Source: Kribbella kalugense (GTDB lineage: Bacteria; Actinomycetota; Actinomycetes; Propionibacteriales; Kribbellaceae). Taken from it: DNA of 64,000 bases. Numbering within the stretch: position 1 is the first letter of the stretch; every line of letters begins with the position of its first letter. A program made the position numbers and the translations under genes. The stretch is from NCBI RefSeq assembly GCF_004365875.1, contig NZ_SODF01000003.1, positions 605,763 through 669,762 on the forward strand, in the 5' to 3' direction. The notes beneath the pieces are model-generated. The model ran no database searches. It saw only the letters and a list, made by a program, of their open reading frames with translations, and was not told where the DNA came from. Of this stretch, positions 25,919-34,474 are shown piece by piece.

Positions 25919-26941
25919 ATGAGTGATACGCAGCCAATCGACCCGCGACGCGCGGACCGGTCACCGCGACGCCCGAAGAAGCGCCGCAACTGGTTCCTCC
26001 GGACCGTCGGACTGATCGTCCTGCTGTTCGTTCTGATGCTGATCGCGGTCCCGCTCTACGCCTGGAGCCGGATCGACAAGATCGACGCGATGCCGACCGG
26101 CCAACGGCCCGCCGACACGCCAGGTACGACGTACCTGATGGTCGGGTCGGACGCCCGCGAGGACCTCAGCCGGGCCGAGCGCGCCCGGCTGCACACCGGC
26201 GGCGACGCCGGGCCGGCCCGGACCGACTCGATCATGCTCATGCACGTGCCCAAGTCCGGGCCGACGGTGCTGATCAGCATCCCGCGCGACAGCGCGGTCA
26301 ACATCCCGGGCGTCGAGGGCAAGCAGAAGATCAACGCCGCCTTCAACAAGAGCCCGGCGCTGCTGATCCAGACCATCGAGAACGTCACCGGGCTGCGCGT
26401 CGACCACTACGTCGAGGTCGGCTTCGGCGGCTTCGCGTCGGTGATCGACAGCATCGGCGGTATCCAGATGTGCTTGCCCAAGGCAATGAGTGACGACAAG
26501 GCGCACATCAACCTGCCGGCCGGCTGCCAGAAGCTCGACGGCGTGAACGCGCTCGGGTACGTGCGGTCGCGGCATGCGGACGGCAAGAACGACTTCGGCC
26601 GGGTCGAGCGGCAGCGGCAGATGGTCGGCGCGGTCGCGAAGAAGGCCAGCTCGCCGTCGACGTTCCTGAACCCGGTCCGCTACTACAACGTCGCGACCAA
26701 GGGTGTGGACGCACTGACCGTCGACAAGGACATGGGCCTGTTCGACTTCGTCGGGTTCGCCCGCGGCATGCGAGCGATCTCCGGCAGCAGCGGCGTCACG
26801 CTGACCGTGCCGATCAGCGATGACAACTACAACCTGGGCCATAACCGCGGCGTCGCCGTGAAGTGGGACACCGCCAAGGCAAAGGCCCTCTTCGACGCCA
26901 TCAAGCAGGACAACACCAGCGGCCTCAAGAGCAGTAGTTGA
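25919..26941 (+). CDS. LytR-CpsA-Psr (LCP) family cell-wall glycopolymer ligase
   Basis: About 340 residues. A basic cytoplasmic tail (RRPKKRRNW) precedes one membrane helix (VGLIVLLFVLMLIAVPLYAW), then the extracellular LCP domain: YLMVGSDAREDLS, ARTDSIMLMHV, ISIPRDSAVNIPG with the conserved arginine/aspartate that hold the polyprenyl pyrophosphate, and LGYVRSRHADGKNDFGRVERQRQ. LCP enzymes transfer teichoic acid, arabinogalactan or similar polymers to peptidoglycan. ATG 25919 is used; a GTG two codons earlier is possible. The next gene starts with a TTG overlapping its stop (TTGA). Confidence 0.93.
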   Translation: MSDTQPIDPRRADRSPRRPKKRRNWFLRTVGLIVLLFVLMLIAVPLYAWSRIDKIDAMPTGQRPADTPGTTYLMVGSDAREDLSRAERARLHTGGDAGPARTDSIMLMHVPKSGPTVLISIPRDSAVNIPGVEGKQKINAAFNKSPALLIQTIENVTGLRVDHYVEVGFGGFASVIDSIGGIQMCLPKAMSDDKAHINLPAGCQKLDGVNALGYVRSRHADGKNDFGRVERQRQMVGAVAKKASSPSTFLNPVRYYNVATKGVDALTVDKDMGLFDFVGFARGMRAISGSSGVTLTVPISDDNYNLGHNRGVAVKWDTAKAKALFDAIKQDNTSGLKSSS

Positions 26942-27717
26942 CCGTACTGGTCCACGCGGTGGTGAGCCTGGGGTTGCTCATCGTCGTACCACTCGGCCTC
27001 ACTCTGCTCCCGACGCGAACCACCAGCACTCGCTGGTGGTTCGCGTTCGCCGTTCCCGGCGCAGTTGCTCTCTGGCTGCCCCGCGGCGCGGTATCGATCA
27101 CCCTGGCGTCGATCTACCTCGCCGGCACACTCGTCCTCATCACGCTGGCCGCCCGCCACTTTCTGCAGCACAGGACACTTGGCGCGCGTCAGGTCGCGCT
27201 GTACACCGCGCTGGCGACTCCGTCGATCGCAGCGCTCGCCCTGGTCGCCGAACGGTCGTCGTACGAGCTGTTCGGGTTCAACCTGACGGTGCTGTCGCTG
27301 ACAGTCGCCCACTTTCACTTCGCCGGCTTCGCGGCCGCGCTGATGGCGTACTTGTCTGCAGACGGTCTGGCAGCTGTGAGTGTTCCGCTGGGCACACTGC
27401 TCGTGTTGCTCGGGTTCTTCCTCGGTGATCCAGTGGAACTCGCAGGTGCCGTCGTACTGACCGCAGGAATGTGGTTGGTCGGCTGGAACCTCTGGCGCCG
27501 CTCGCAGCGCACTGACCGGACCACAGCGATCCTGCTGGTCGTGTCGGCTTCGGTGCTTGTGGTGACGATGCTGCTAGCAGTCAGCTGGGCCTTAGGGCAC
27601 GTGGTGGATACGCCGTATCTACCGTTGGAGTGGATGGTTGCCACGCACGGTGTGGCCAATGCGGTTGGGTTTGCGTTGTGTGGCGTACTGGCGATGCGGC
27701 GGGAAGGTGTCGGATGA
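26938..27717 (+). CDS. YndJ-like integral membrane protein
   Basis: 259 residues, almost wholly hydrophobic, with seven to eight predicted helices (for example VHAVVSLGLLIVVPLGLTLL and LAGAVVLTAGMWLVGWNLW). A conserved-looking central segment LSLTVAHFHFAGFAAALMAY contains histidines inside the membrane, and a second WMVATHGVANAVGFALCG lies near the end; this pattern matches the YndJ family of unknown function. It starts at a TTG overlapping the LCP stop and ends overlapping the DUF1990 start (ATGA), so the three are translationally coupled. The intramembrane histidines hint at metal or haem contact, but no function is known. Confidence 0.75.
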   Translation: MTVLVHAVVSLGLLIVVPLGLTLLPTRTTSTRWWFAFAVPGAVALWLPRGAVSITLASIYLAGTLVLITLAARHFLQHRTLGARQVALYTALATPSIAALALVAERSSYELFGFNLTVLSLTVAHFHFAGFAAALMAYLSADGLAAVSVPLGTLLVLLGFFLGDPVELAGAVVLTAGMWLVGWNLWRRSQRTDRTTAILLVVSASVLVVTMLLAVSWALGHVVDTPYLPLEWMVATHGVANAVGFALCGVLAMRREGVG

Positions 27718-28277
27718 AGCTGGCGGACCTGGCGGACCTGCGGTTCAACTATGACGTTGTGGGGTCGACGCGATACGACGGGACGCCGGAGGGATATCAC
27801 CGGCTGGAGCACCGTGAGCGAATCGGCACCGGCGACGAGGTGTTTCAGCGGGCCGGTGAAGCGTTGTTCCAGTGGCGCATGCAGCGGACGGCCGGCCTGC
27901 CGGTGACGGCGACCGATACGCCCCCGCGGGTTGGCACCAACTCGCTGGCCCGGCTTGGGCCTGGACTGTTGGTGGGGAGGCTGCGGACGCTGGTGCCTAT
28001 CGCCAACCTCGGGCTCCCGGTCCCCTGCCGGGTTGTCTGGATCGTCGACGAGGCGGACCGGATCGGCTTCGCATACGGCACGCTCCAGGGCCATCCCGAG
28101 TCCGGCGAGGAGTCCTTCGTCGTCACCCGGGACCCGGACGGCATCTACTTCACCATCCGCGCGTACAGCCGCGCAGCCTCCTGGTACACCCGCCTGGCCG
28201 GCCCAGCCACCCGGATGGCCCAGTCGTACGCCGCCCGTCGCTACGCAGCAGCACTCCGCCATCTGTCCGCGGCATGA
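27714..28277 (+). CDS. DUF1990 family protein
   Basis: A 187-residue protein with FNYDVVGSTRYDGTPEGY at the N-terminus, EVFQRAGEALFQWRMQRTAG, and FAYGTLQGHPESGEESFVV, the pattern I associate with DUF1990. There is no signal peptide or membrane segment, so it is cytosolic or membrane-associated through its partner. ATG 27714 overlaps the stop of the YndJ-like gene, and a perfect hairpin follows 3 bp after its stop, so it closes the LCP - YndJ - DUF1990 unit. The function is unknown; the tight coupling to the YndJ-like protein suggests they work together. Confidence 0.8.
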   Translation: MKLADLADLRFNYDVVGSTRYDGTPEGYHRLEHRERIGTGDEVFQRAGEALFQWRMQRTAGLPVTATDTPPRVGTNSLARLGPGLLVGRLRTLVPIANLGLPVPCRVVWIVDEADRIGFAYGTLQGHPESGEESFVVTRDPDGIYFTIRAYSRAASWYTRLAGPATRMAQSYAARRYAAALRHLSAA

Positions 28278-28280
28278 CAA

Positions 28281-28310
28281 GGCCCCGCAAGCTCATACCG
28301 TTGCGGGGCC
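28281..28310 (+). terminator. Intrinsic terminator-like hairpin after the DUF1990 gene
   Basis: A perfect 10-bp inverted repeat (GGCCCCGCAA at 28281-28290, TTGCGGGGCC at 28301-28310) with a 10-nt loop stands 3 bp after the stop codon. A short T-containing stretch (CCTTTG) follows. It probably ends the LCP-YndJ-DUF1990 message 34 bp before the next start. Confidence 0.75.
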
Positions 28311-28344
28311 GCAGCCTTTGTACCAGGCGTTTGAATCCCACCAG

Positions 28345-29658
28345 GTGAGCAACACGCCAACACCAGAAGACGCTCTGGACTTTCTGGGGTTTCGGCAGTT
28401 CCCTGGAGGCGTGGATCCGGTGGACCGGTGGTTGCGCCGCCGGCACGAGGAGTTTCTCGAGGGTGACGCGCAGCAGCGCGTCCGTGGACTCGTCGCGGCC
28501 TCGTGGACCCGGTCGATCGCAGCCGGGCTCCAGTCCGACACGGCTGCCCCGTTCGCGTTCCAGGACGGCGAACTGGCGTCGTACCGGGCCGAACACCCAC
28601 TCGCCGCAGTCTTCCCGATGCTGTACGACGTACTCGGCCGGGCGGCTGTGGACAGTGACTGCGTGATGGCCGTCGGCGACAGCGACGGCAGACTGCTCTG
28701 GGTGTGCGGCCGTCCCGACGTACTGCGGGCCGCGGACGGCATCCACTTCGCCGAGGGTGCCTGGTGGGCGGAGCGACACGTCGGCACCAATGCGCTCGGT
28801 ACGTCGCTCGAGCTCGACACCGCGATCCAGATCCGGTCCGCCGAACACTTCACCGTCCTGGTGCAACCCTGGTCCTGCGCGGCCGCGCCCATCTACGACC
28901 CAGCAACGCAACGGATCCTGGGCGTCGTCGACATCACCGGCACCGCCGACGCCGCCACGCCACAGTCACTCGCGATGGTCCGCGCCGCGGCCCGGATGGC
29001 CGAGGCAGAGCTCGGCCGCCTGATGGTTCTGCGCACAGTCCAAGGCGACGCGGGCCAGCGCATCCAGATCCAGGCGCTCGGCCGACCGGACGCCGAAGTA
29101 CGCATCGACGGCCACGAGTTCCGCCTGAGCCGCAGGCACAGCGACATCGTCGCCCTGCTCGCCGAGCACCCCGAGGGCCTCAGCTCTGAGGAGCTCTCCG
29201 ACGGCCTGTACGGCGAAGCCGACCACCGCTCGTCGCTCCGCGGCGAAGTCACCCGGCTGCGTGCACTACTAGGCGCAGACATCGTCGAGTCCCGCCCGTA
29301 CCGGCTCCGCCACGACATCACCGCGGACTGGTTGGAGACCGCCGACGACCTCGACGGCCACCGCCTCTCCTCAGCACTCCGCCGGTACGTCGGTCCGCTA
29401 CTGCCCCAATCCGACGCACCGGGCGTGGTCGCGGCCCGGAACCGGCTGGAGAACCGCATCCGGGCCGCAGTACTGCAGACCCACGATGTCGACCTGGTGG
29501 TCGCATGGACCCGCTCGTACGCCGGTGTGAACGACCTGGGCGCCTGGGAGCACCAACTCGCCCTGCTGTCGCCCACCTCGCCACTGTGGCCGGCCGCGCA
29601 GGCAGAGGTACGCCGCCTGCGCACCGACTACGGCCTCAGCACGTTCAGAACACCCTGA
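28345..29658 (+). CDS. GAF-domain transcriptional regulator with winged helix
   Basis: 437 residues. The N-terminal 100 residues (VRGLVAASWTRSIAAGLQ) match the leader helices of AcoR-like activators. A GAF domain follows, from AVGDSDGRLLWVCG through FAEGAWWAERHVGTNALGTS and AAPIYDPATQRILGVVDITG. The AAA+ domain of sigma-54 activators is absent; instead there is a winged-helix region (EFRLSRRHSDIVALLAEHP, SSLRGEVTRLRALLGADIV). This compact form is common in actinobacteria near alcohol or aldehyde oxidation genes. The GTG at 28345 is the first start after the terminator. It is convergent with dhaK (14-bp overlap). The signal molecule is unknown. Confidence 0.8.
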   Translation: MSNTPTPEDALDFLGFRQFPGGVDPVDRWLRRRHEEFLEGDAQQRVRGLVAASWTRSIAAGLQSDTAAPFAFQDGELASYRAEHPLAAVFPMLYDVLGRAAVDSDCVMAVGDSDGRLLWVCGRPDVLRAADGIHFAEGAWWAERHVGTNALGTSLELDTAIQIRSAEHFTVLVQPWSCAAAPIYDPATQRILGVVDITGTADAATPQSLAMVRAAARMAEAELGRLMVLRTVQGDAGQRIQIQALGRPDAEVRIDGHEFRLSRRHSDIVALLAEHPEGLSSEELSDGLYGEADHRSSLRGEVTRLRALLGADIVESRPYRLRHDITADWLETADDLDGHRLSSALRRYVGPLLPQSDAPGVVAARNRLENRIRAAVLQTHDVDLVVAWTRSYAGVNDLGAWEHQLALLSPTSPLWPAAQAEVRRLRTDYGLSTFRTP

Positions 29659-30640
29659 CGGCGATCTCCGCCGGTGCGGCCAGCAGACGCTCGATCTCGT
29701 CGTCCAGCTTCACCAGCGTGACCGACGCACCGGCCATGTCCAGCGACGTGCAGTACTCGCCGACGTAGTTGCGCCGGATGTTGATCCCGCGGTCGGTCAG
29801 CACCTGGTGTGCCCGGCCGTAGAGCAGGTACAGCTCGCTGATCGGCGTACCGCCCAGGCCGTTGATCATCAGCGCCACGTTGTCGCCCGACTCGTACGGC
29901 AGGTCCGAGCGGACCGCCCCGAGCACCTGGTCGATGATCTCGTCCGCCGACGCGAGCTTCTCCCGGCTGCGGCCTGGTTCGCCGTGGATGCCGACACCCA
30001 TCTCCATCTCGTCGGCGCCCAGCTCGAACAGCGGCGAACCCTTGGCCGGCGGCGTGCAGGCGGTCAGCGCCATGCCCATCGTCCGCGTGACCGAGTTGAC
30101 CTTCTCCCCGATCCGGACCAGCTCGTCGAGGTCCGCGCCCTGCTCGGACGCCGCACCGACAGCCTTCATCACAAAGAAGTTGCCGGCCACGCCGCGCCGC
30201 CCGACGGTGTACGTCGAGTCCTTGACCGCCACGTCGTCGTCGATGATCAGCGTCTTCACGTTCAGCCCGTCCGCCGCGCTGAGCTCCTGCGACATGTCGA
30301 ACGCCATCCGGTCGCCGGTGTAGTTGTTCACCAGCAGCAGCACGCCCTTCTCGGACGCGAGCAGCTTGGTGGTCTCGTACACGTAGTCCATCGGCGGCGC
30401 CGCGAACACGTCACCAGGACAGGCCGCGTCGAGCATCCCCTTGCCGACCGTCATCACGTGCGCCGGCTCATGTCCGGAGCCGGAGCCCTGGATGACCGAG
30501 ACCTTGTCGTCGCGCGGTGCGTCGGTTCGCATGATCAGGTTGTACTCCGGGACGTACTTCAGCGTCTCGGGATTGGCCAGCGCGATGCCGCGCAGCATCT
30601 CCGGCACGTAATTCTTGGGATCGTTGACGAACTTCTTCAT
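29645..30640 (-). CDS. dhaK: Dihydroxyacetone kinase subunit DhaK-like
   Basis: 331 residues, full length for the Dak1 domain. Visible motifs are QGSGSGHEPAHVMTVGKGML near the N-terminus and EMGVGIHGEPGRSREKL, whose His219 is the residue that binds the ketose covalently as a hemiaminal. The ATG overlaps the dhaL stop (ATGA). No DhaM-like phosphotransferase gene is nearby, so ATP rather than the PTS is the probable phosphate source, as in DhaK-DhaL pairs acting on dihydroxyacetone, erythrulose or other small ketoses. The aldolase and CbbY-like phosphatase upstream in the same operon argue for a role in breakdown of a phosphorylated sugar or ketose rather than simple glycerol use. Confidence 0.88.
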   Translation of the reverse strand: MKKFVNDPKNYVPEMLRGIALANPETLKYVPEYNLIMRTDAPRDDKVSVIQGSGSGHEPAHVMTVGKGMLDAACPGDVFAAPPMDYVYETTKLLASEKGVLLLVNNYTGDRMAFDMSQELSAADGLNVKTLIIDDDVAVKDSTYTVGRRGVAGNFFVMKAVGAASEQGADLDELVRIGEKVNSVTRTMGMALTACTPPAKGSPLFELGADEMEMGVGIHGEPGRSREKLASADEIIDQVLGAVRSDLPYESGDNVALMINGLGGTPISELYLLYGRAHQVLTDRGINIRRNYVGEYCTSLDMAGASVTLVKLDDEIERLLAAPAEIAVRVF

Positions 30641-31299
30641 TCCGATGCCCTCCCCTTTTCAGCAATTAAGAGCTGCCAGCTTGCTGCTATTTGCTCCATC
30701 AGTACGGCGACAGCGGTGGCTCCCGCATCGACCGAGCCCCTGCTGCGTTCGCCTGTGTAGGCGGCCCGACCGCGCCGCGCGACCATGTCGATCGTGGCGT
30801 CGGCGGCCGATCGCGCGGCGACCGCGGCCCGTGCGGCGACCTCGGCGCTGCTCAGCCCTTCGGCGACCGCCGCCTCGATCGCGTCGGTCATCGGGACCAG
30901 CGCGTCAAGCAGCGTCTTGTCTCCCAGCTCGGCGCTGCCGCGGGCCATGATCCCGGCGATCGCGGACCGCAGCATCGCCACGACCGTGGGTCCGTCCAAC
31001 GAGGTCGTCGTACCGGCGGTCATCCCCGCGCGGAGGAAGCCGGTGCCCCAGATCGGGCCGGACGTGCCGCCGATCCGGGAGGTCACCAGCATCCCGACCC
31101 GCTTCAGGAACGTGCCGATATCGGTCCGGTCCAGCTCGCCGTACTGCGCCTTGAGCTTCTCGAAGCCGCGGGCCAGCGAGTACCCGAAGTCGCCGTCGCC
31201 GACCACCGAGTCCAGGTCGCCGAAGTACTTCTCGTTGGCGAGGCAGGTGTCGACGATCGTGGTCAGGACGAGGTCGACCTCGCTCCAGCTGTCACTCAT
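30637..31299 (-). CDS. dhaL: Dihydroxyacetone kinase subunit DhaL-like
   Basis: 220 residues, the Dak2 (nucleotide-binding) half. The metal-ADP site is VVGDGDFGYSLARGFEKL at residues 32-49: the three aspartate positions of the family GDGDHG motif are kept, but the histidine is replaced by phenylalanine. Other family segments are RIGGTSGPIWGTGFLRAGM and later RGRAAYTGERSRGSVDAGA, the usual R-G-R-A-x-Y-x-G-x-R-x-x-G block. It hands the phosphate to the ketose on DhaK. It starts 8 bp inside the HAD gene and ends overlapping dhaK, so all four genes of this operon are coupled. Confidence 0.9.
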   Translation of the reverse strand: MSDSWSEVDLVLTTIVDTCLANEKYFGDLDSVVGDGDFGYSLARGFEKLKAQYGELDRTDIGTFLKRVGMLVTSRIGGTSGPIWGTGFLRAGMTAGTTTSLDGPTVVAMLRSAIAGIMARGSAELGDKTLLDALVPMTDAIEAAVAEGLSSAEVAARAAVAARSAADATIDMVARRGRAAYTGERSRGSVDAGATAVAVLMEQIAASWQLLIAEKGRASE

Positions 31300-32080
31300 G
31301 TCCGCCCTCCTTATGGCCGGTCAGGCGAGCGAACTCGTCGAGGGTGAGCGCGCCGACCGGGCTGATGTTCCAGGGATCCGCGAGTACCTCGAGCTGCTCG
31401 CCGTCGGGGTCACCGAGGCTGGAGACGACGAGCGCGGCCCCGGTGAAGTCCTCGTCGCGCGTATAGCCGGACACAGTCACGACCGTCGCCAGTCCGGCTC
31501 CGGTCGCGGCCTGCAAGCCGTTGCTCGAGTCCTCGATGACGAGGGTGTGATCCGGGACCAGCGCGAGTTGATGCAAGGCCAACTCGTAGACCGCAGGGTC
31601 CGGCTTCTTCCGCGGTACGACGTCACCCGCGAAGATCGGGATCCGGGCCGCCAACTCCGCGCCGACCGCACCGACTAGCACAGCGCGGACCGATGCGATC
31701 GCCGACGTGGACGCGACGGCGACCGTCCAGCCGGATCGCAGGGCTTCGGTGATGATCCGCCGTACGCCGGGACGCGGCGGAACCACCCCGGCTGCGATCA
31801 GATCGGTGAACGCCTTTGTCTTGTACTTGTGCCAGCTCGCGATCACGTCAGCACGCTCATCCGCCGACGGCGAGCCCGCCGCCTTGAACACCTCGGGGTC
31901 GTCAAGCACGGTGGCCAGGCGTTCCTTGCCGCCACCGATCTTCAGCAGTCGCCCGTACTCCTCGACCGACCAGCGGACCGGGAGCCCGAAGTGGTCGAAG
32001 GTCGCGTTGAAGGCCGGCAGATGACCGTCGCGTTCGGTGTCGCCGAGTACGCCGTCGCAGTCGAAGATCAATGCGTTCAT
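31292..32080 (-). CDS. HAD-family phosphatase, CbbY-like
   Basis: 262 residues. HAD motif I is FDCDGVLGDTERDGH, with the second aspartate needed for phosphatase chemistry; the cap region LPAFNATFDHFGLPVRWS and YGRLLKIGGGKERL reads like CbbY rather than ordinary beta-phosphoglucomutase. Motif III/IV are seen as VPRKKPDPAVYELAL and VIEDSSNGLQAATGAG. CbbY proteins dephosphorylate xylulose-1,5-bisphosphate and related compounds. ATG 32080 overlaps the aldolase stop (ATGA), which fixes the start. In this operon it may remove a phosphate from an aldolase product or a dead-end bisphosphate; that is inference. Confidence 0.85.
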   Translation of the reverse strand: MNALIFDCDGVLGDTERDGHLPAFNATFDHFGLPVRWSVEEYGRLLKIGGGKERLATVLDDPEVFKAAGSPSADERADVIASWHKYKTKAFTDLIAAGVVPPRPGVRRIITEALRSGWTVAVASTSAIASVRAVLVGAVGAELAARIPIFAGDVVPRKKPDPAVYELALHQLALVPDHTLVIEDSSNGLQAATGAGLATVVTVSGYTRDEDFTGAALVVSSLGDPDGEQLEVLADPWNISPVGALTLDEFARLTGHKEGGHE

Positions 32081-32934
32081 GCGTGCCCACCGCTGCCGAA
32101 GATCTCGATGTGCTCGGCGGCCATCGCCTTGACCGCGGCGTGGATGTGGCGGAAGAGCGACGGCGGGTCCCACTTGTTCGCAGCGCGGGCCTGCTCGAGG
32201 TGCTCCAGCGACGAGGTCATGTAGGCGACCTTCAACGCGGTGGAGATGTTGACCTTCGCGCAGCCGCGGCCGATCAGGTCCTGGAACTGCTCACGAGACA
32301 GACCGGAGCCACCGTGCAGAGCCATCGGGATGCCGGTCGCGGTGACCAGATCGGTGATGCGCTGGTAGTCGAGCTCCGGCGCGGAATGGTAGATGCCGTG
32401 GGCGTTGCCGATCGCCGGCGCGAACACGTCCACACCGGTCGTCTCGACGAACGTGGTCGCGATGTCGAGCGACTGCCGTTGCGATGCGGTGTCCGATCCG
32501 ACCCCGTCCTCGACTCCGGTGATGCCTTCGATCTCGCCTTCGACATGAGCGCCGTACTTCCGCGCCTCGGCGACCACCTCGACCGTCTGCCGCTGGTTCT
32601 CCTCGACCGGAAGGGACGACGCGTCGAACAGCACCGAGTTCCAGCCAGCCTCGAGACAAGAGCTGATCACGGCGCGATCCGGACAGTGGTCGAGATGCAA
32701 AGCCACCGGGACCGGCGCGGGCGTGACCACCGCGTCGAACATCGCCTTGAGTACGTCGCGACCGATCGCCTTCACCGTCTTCACCGAGGTCTGCACGATC
32801 AACGGCGACCGCAACTCCACCGCGGCATCCACCACCGCCTGCAAACTCAGCTCGTCCACCACGTTGATCGCCGGCACCCCGTACCCCTTGGCCAGCGCCT
32901 CGTCCACCAGGCCCTTCAACCCCGCAACACCCAT
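32077..32934 (-). CDS. Class II ketose-bisphosphate aldolase (tagatose/fructose type)
   Basis: 285 residues, the size of GatY/KbaY/Fba class II enzymes. Zinc and catalytic motifs are VALHLDHCPDR (histidine ligand and proton-transfer aspartate), VLFDASSLPVEENQRQT, HVEGEIEGITGVEDG, NAHGIYHSAPELD with another histidine, and MALHGGSGLSREQF with the phosphate-binding GGSG. It splits a ketose phosphate to dihydroxyacetone phosphate and an aldehyde. The start at 32934 is supported by GAGAGGGG upstream. It is the first gene of the four-gene minus-strand operon and diverges from the uracil-DNA glycosylase gene across 74 bp. Confidence 0.92.
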   Translation of the reverse strand: MGVAGLKGLVDEALAKGYGVPAINVVDELSLQAVVDAAVELRSPLIVQTSVKTVKAIGRDVLKAMFDAVVTPAPVPVALHLDHCPDRAVISSCLEAGWNSVLFDASSLPVEENQRQTVEVVAEARKYGAHVEGEIEGITGVEDGVGSDTASQRQSLDIATTFVETTGVDVFAPAIGNAHGIYHSAPELDYQRITDLVTATGIPMALHGGSGLSREQFQDLIGRGCAKVNISTALKVAYMTSSLEHLEQARAANKWDPPSLFRHIHAAVKAMAAEHIEIFGSGGHA

Positions 32935-33008
32935 CACAACCCCTCTCCACCCACTGCCAATCTCCCTCGCCGGACGCTGCACGAGTGCTGCATGCGAGAC
33001 TGTGGCGG

Positions 33009-33686
33009 GTGAGTCCAAAGACGTTGTCGGATCTGGTCGCGCCGGACTGGGCGGAGGCATTGGGTCCGGTCGAGGAAACCGTCGCGCGGATGGGTGAGTT
33101 CCTCCGCGGCGAGATCTCCGCCGGACGCGCCTACCTGCCGGCCGGCGAGAACGTACTGCGAGCCTTCCACCGACCGCTGGCCGAAGTGAAGGTGCTGGTC
33201 GTCGGCCAGGATCCGTACCCGACGCCCGGACACCCGGTGGGGCTCAGTTTCTCGGTGGCTCCCGACGTACGGCCGATCCCGCGGAGTCTGGCGAACATCT
33301 ACCGCGAGCTGATGGCGGACGTCGGCGTACCGGCGCCGTCGAACGGTGATCTGACGCCGTGGGCCGACCAAGGCGTGCTGATGCTGAACAGAGTGCTGAC
33401 CGTGCAGCCGGGCAAGTCCGGCGCGCACCGCGGCAAGGGCTGGGAGAGCGTCACCGAGCAGGCCATCCACGCGCTGGTCGACCGCGGCGGGCCGCTCGTC
33501 GCGATCCTCTGGGGCCGCGACGCCCAGACCCTCAAGCCGATGCTCGGCAGTACGCCGTACGTCGAAAGCGCACACCCGAGCCCGATGTCCGCGGACCGTG
33601 GCTTCTTCGGCTCCCGCCCGTTCAGCCGCGTCAACGCGATGCTCGCCGACCAAGGCGCGGCCCCAGTCGACTGGCGCCTGCCCTAG
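33009..33686 (+). CDS. ung: Uracil-DNA glycosylase (family 1)
   Basis: 225 residues. The water-activating motif VVGQDPYPTPGH holds the catalytic aspartate (about residue 68), GLSFS is the pyrimidine wall, LMLNRVLTVQPGKSGAH the central strand, and SAHPSPMSADRGFFGSRPFSR carries the catalytic histidine and leucine-loop equivalent of the HPSPLS motif. It removes uracil from DNA at the start of base-excision repair. The start is the GTG at 33009; a GTG eight codons earlier at 32985 is possible. It is divergent from the aldolase operon and is separated from the DUF969 gene by 86 bp. Confidence 0.95.
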   Translation: MSPKTLSDLVAPDWAEALGPVEETVARMGEFLRGEISAGRAYLPAGENVLRAFHRPLAEVKVLVVGQDPYPTPGHPVGLSFSVAPDVRPIPRSLANIYRELMADVGVPAPSNGDLTPWADQGVLMLNRVLTVQPGKSGAHRGKGWESVTEQAIHALVDRGGPLVAILWGRDAQTLKPMLGSTPYVESAHPSPMSADRGFFGSRPFSRVNAMLADQGAAPVDWRLP

Positions 33687-33772
33687 TAGTTTGTTCGAAT
33701 GATCCATTGCAGGATCGTTCAACAATCTTCTATGGTGACCAGAATCGCCTCGTTCCGTCCCCGGGAGGAACC

Positions 33773-34474
33773 ATGTGGGTTCTGCTCGCCATCGCGGTGG
33801 TCGTCGTCGGGTTCGCCCTGCGGATCAACTCGATGCTGGTGGTCACCGCGGCCGGGATTGTCGCCGGCCTGATCGGCGGCCTGTCTCCGGTCAAGATCCT
33901 GAATGCTTTCGGCGACGGTTTCGCCGGCAGCCGCTCCGTCACCGTCTTCATCGTCACGCTGCCCGTGATCGGGCTGATCGAGCGCTACGGCCTGCAGCAT
34001 CAGGCCCGCAAGCTGATCAGCAAGCTCAAGGTGCTCACCACCGGCCGCCTGCTGGCCATCTACCTGCTGATCCGCCAGGGCACCGCGGCCCTCGGCCTGA
34101 CCAGCATCGGCGGTCCCGCGCAGGCGGTCCGCCCGCTGATCCACCCGATGGCCGCCGGCGCCGCGGAACGCCGCTACGGCAAACTCCCGGAGAAGGTCCA
34201 GGAGAAGATCAAGGGCTTCGCGGCCAGCGCCGACACCGTCGGGCTGTTCTTCGGCGAGGACATCTTCGTCGCGATCGGCTCGATCCTGCTGATCACCGGC
34301 TTCGTCGACACGACGTACGGCCTGCACCTGGAGGCGATCGACATCGCGCTCTGGGCGATCCCGACCGGTATCTGCGCGCTGCTCATCCACGGCACCCGAT
34401 TGCTCTTGCTCGATCGCCAGCTGGACAAGCTCGCCAGGGAAGCGAAGGACGCCGAGAAGGAGGCGGCCCGATGA
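33773..34474 (+). CDS. DUF969 family membrane protein (predicted permease subunit)
   Basis: 233 residues with about five or six helices: WVLLAIAVVVVGFALRI, MLVVTAAGIVAGLIGGL, VTVFIVTLPVIGLIERYG, later GEDIFVAIGSILLITGF. The soluble-looking loop LQHQARKLISKLKVLTTGR and ALGLTSIGGPAQAVRPLIHPM are characteristic of DUF969. ATG 33773 has GGGAGGA in place. It overlaps the DUF979 gene (ATGA), its constant partner in many genomes. As I recall, DUF969-DUF979 pairs elsewhere sit beside pyroglutamyl peptidase or 5-oxoprolinase genes and were suggested as 5-oxoproline transporters; here no such gene is present, so the cargo is open. Confidence 0.88.
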   Translation: MWVLLAIAVVVVGFALRINSMLVVTAAGIVAGLIGGLSPVKILNAFGDGFAGSRSVTVFIVTLPVIGLIERYGLQHQARKLISKLKVLTTGRLLAIYLLIRQGTAALGLTSIGGPAQAVRPLIHPMAAGAAERRYGKLPEKVQEKIKGFAASADTVGLFFGEDIFVAIGSILLITGFVDTTYGLHLEAIDIALWAIPTGICALLIHGTRLLLLDRQLDKLAREAKDAEKEAAR

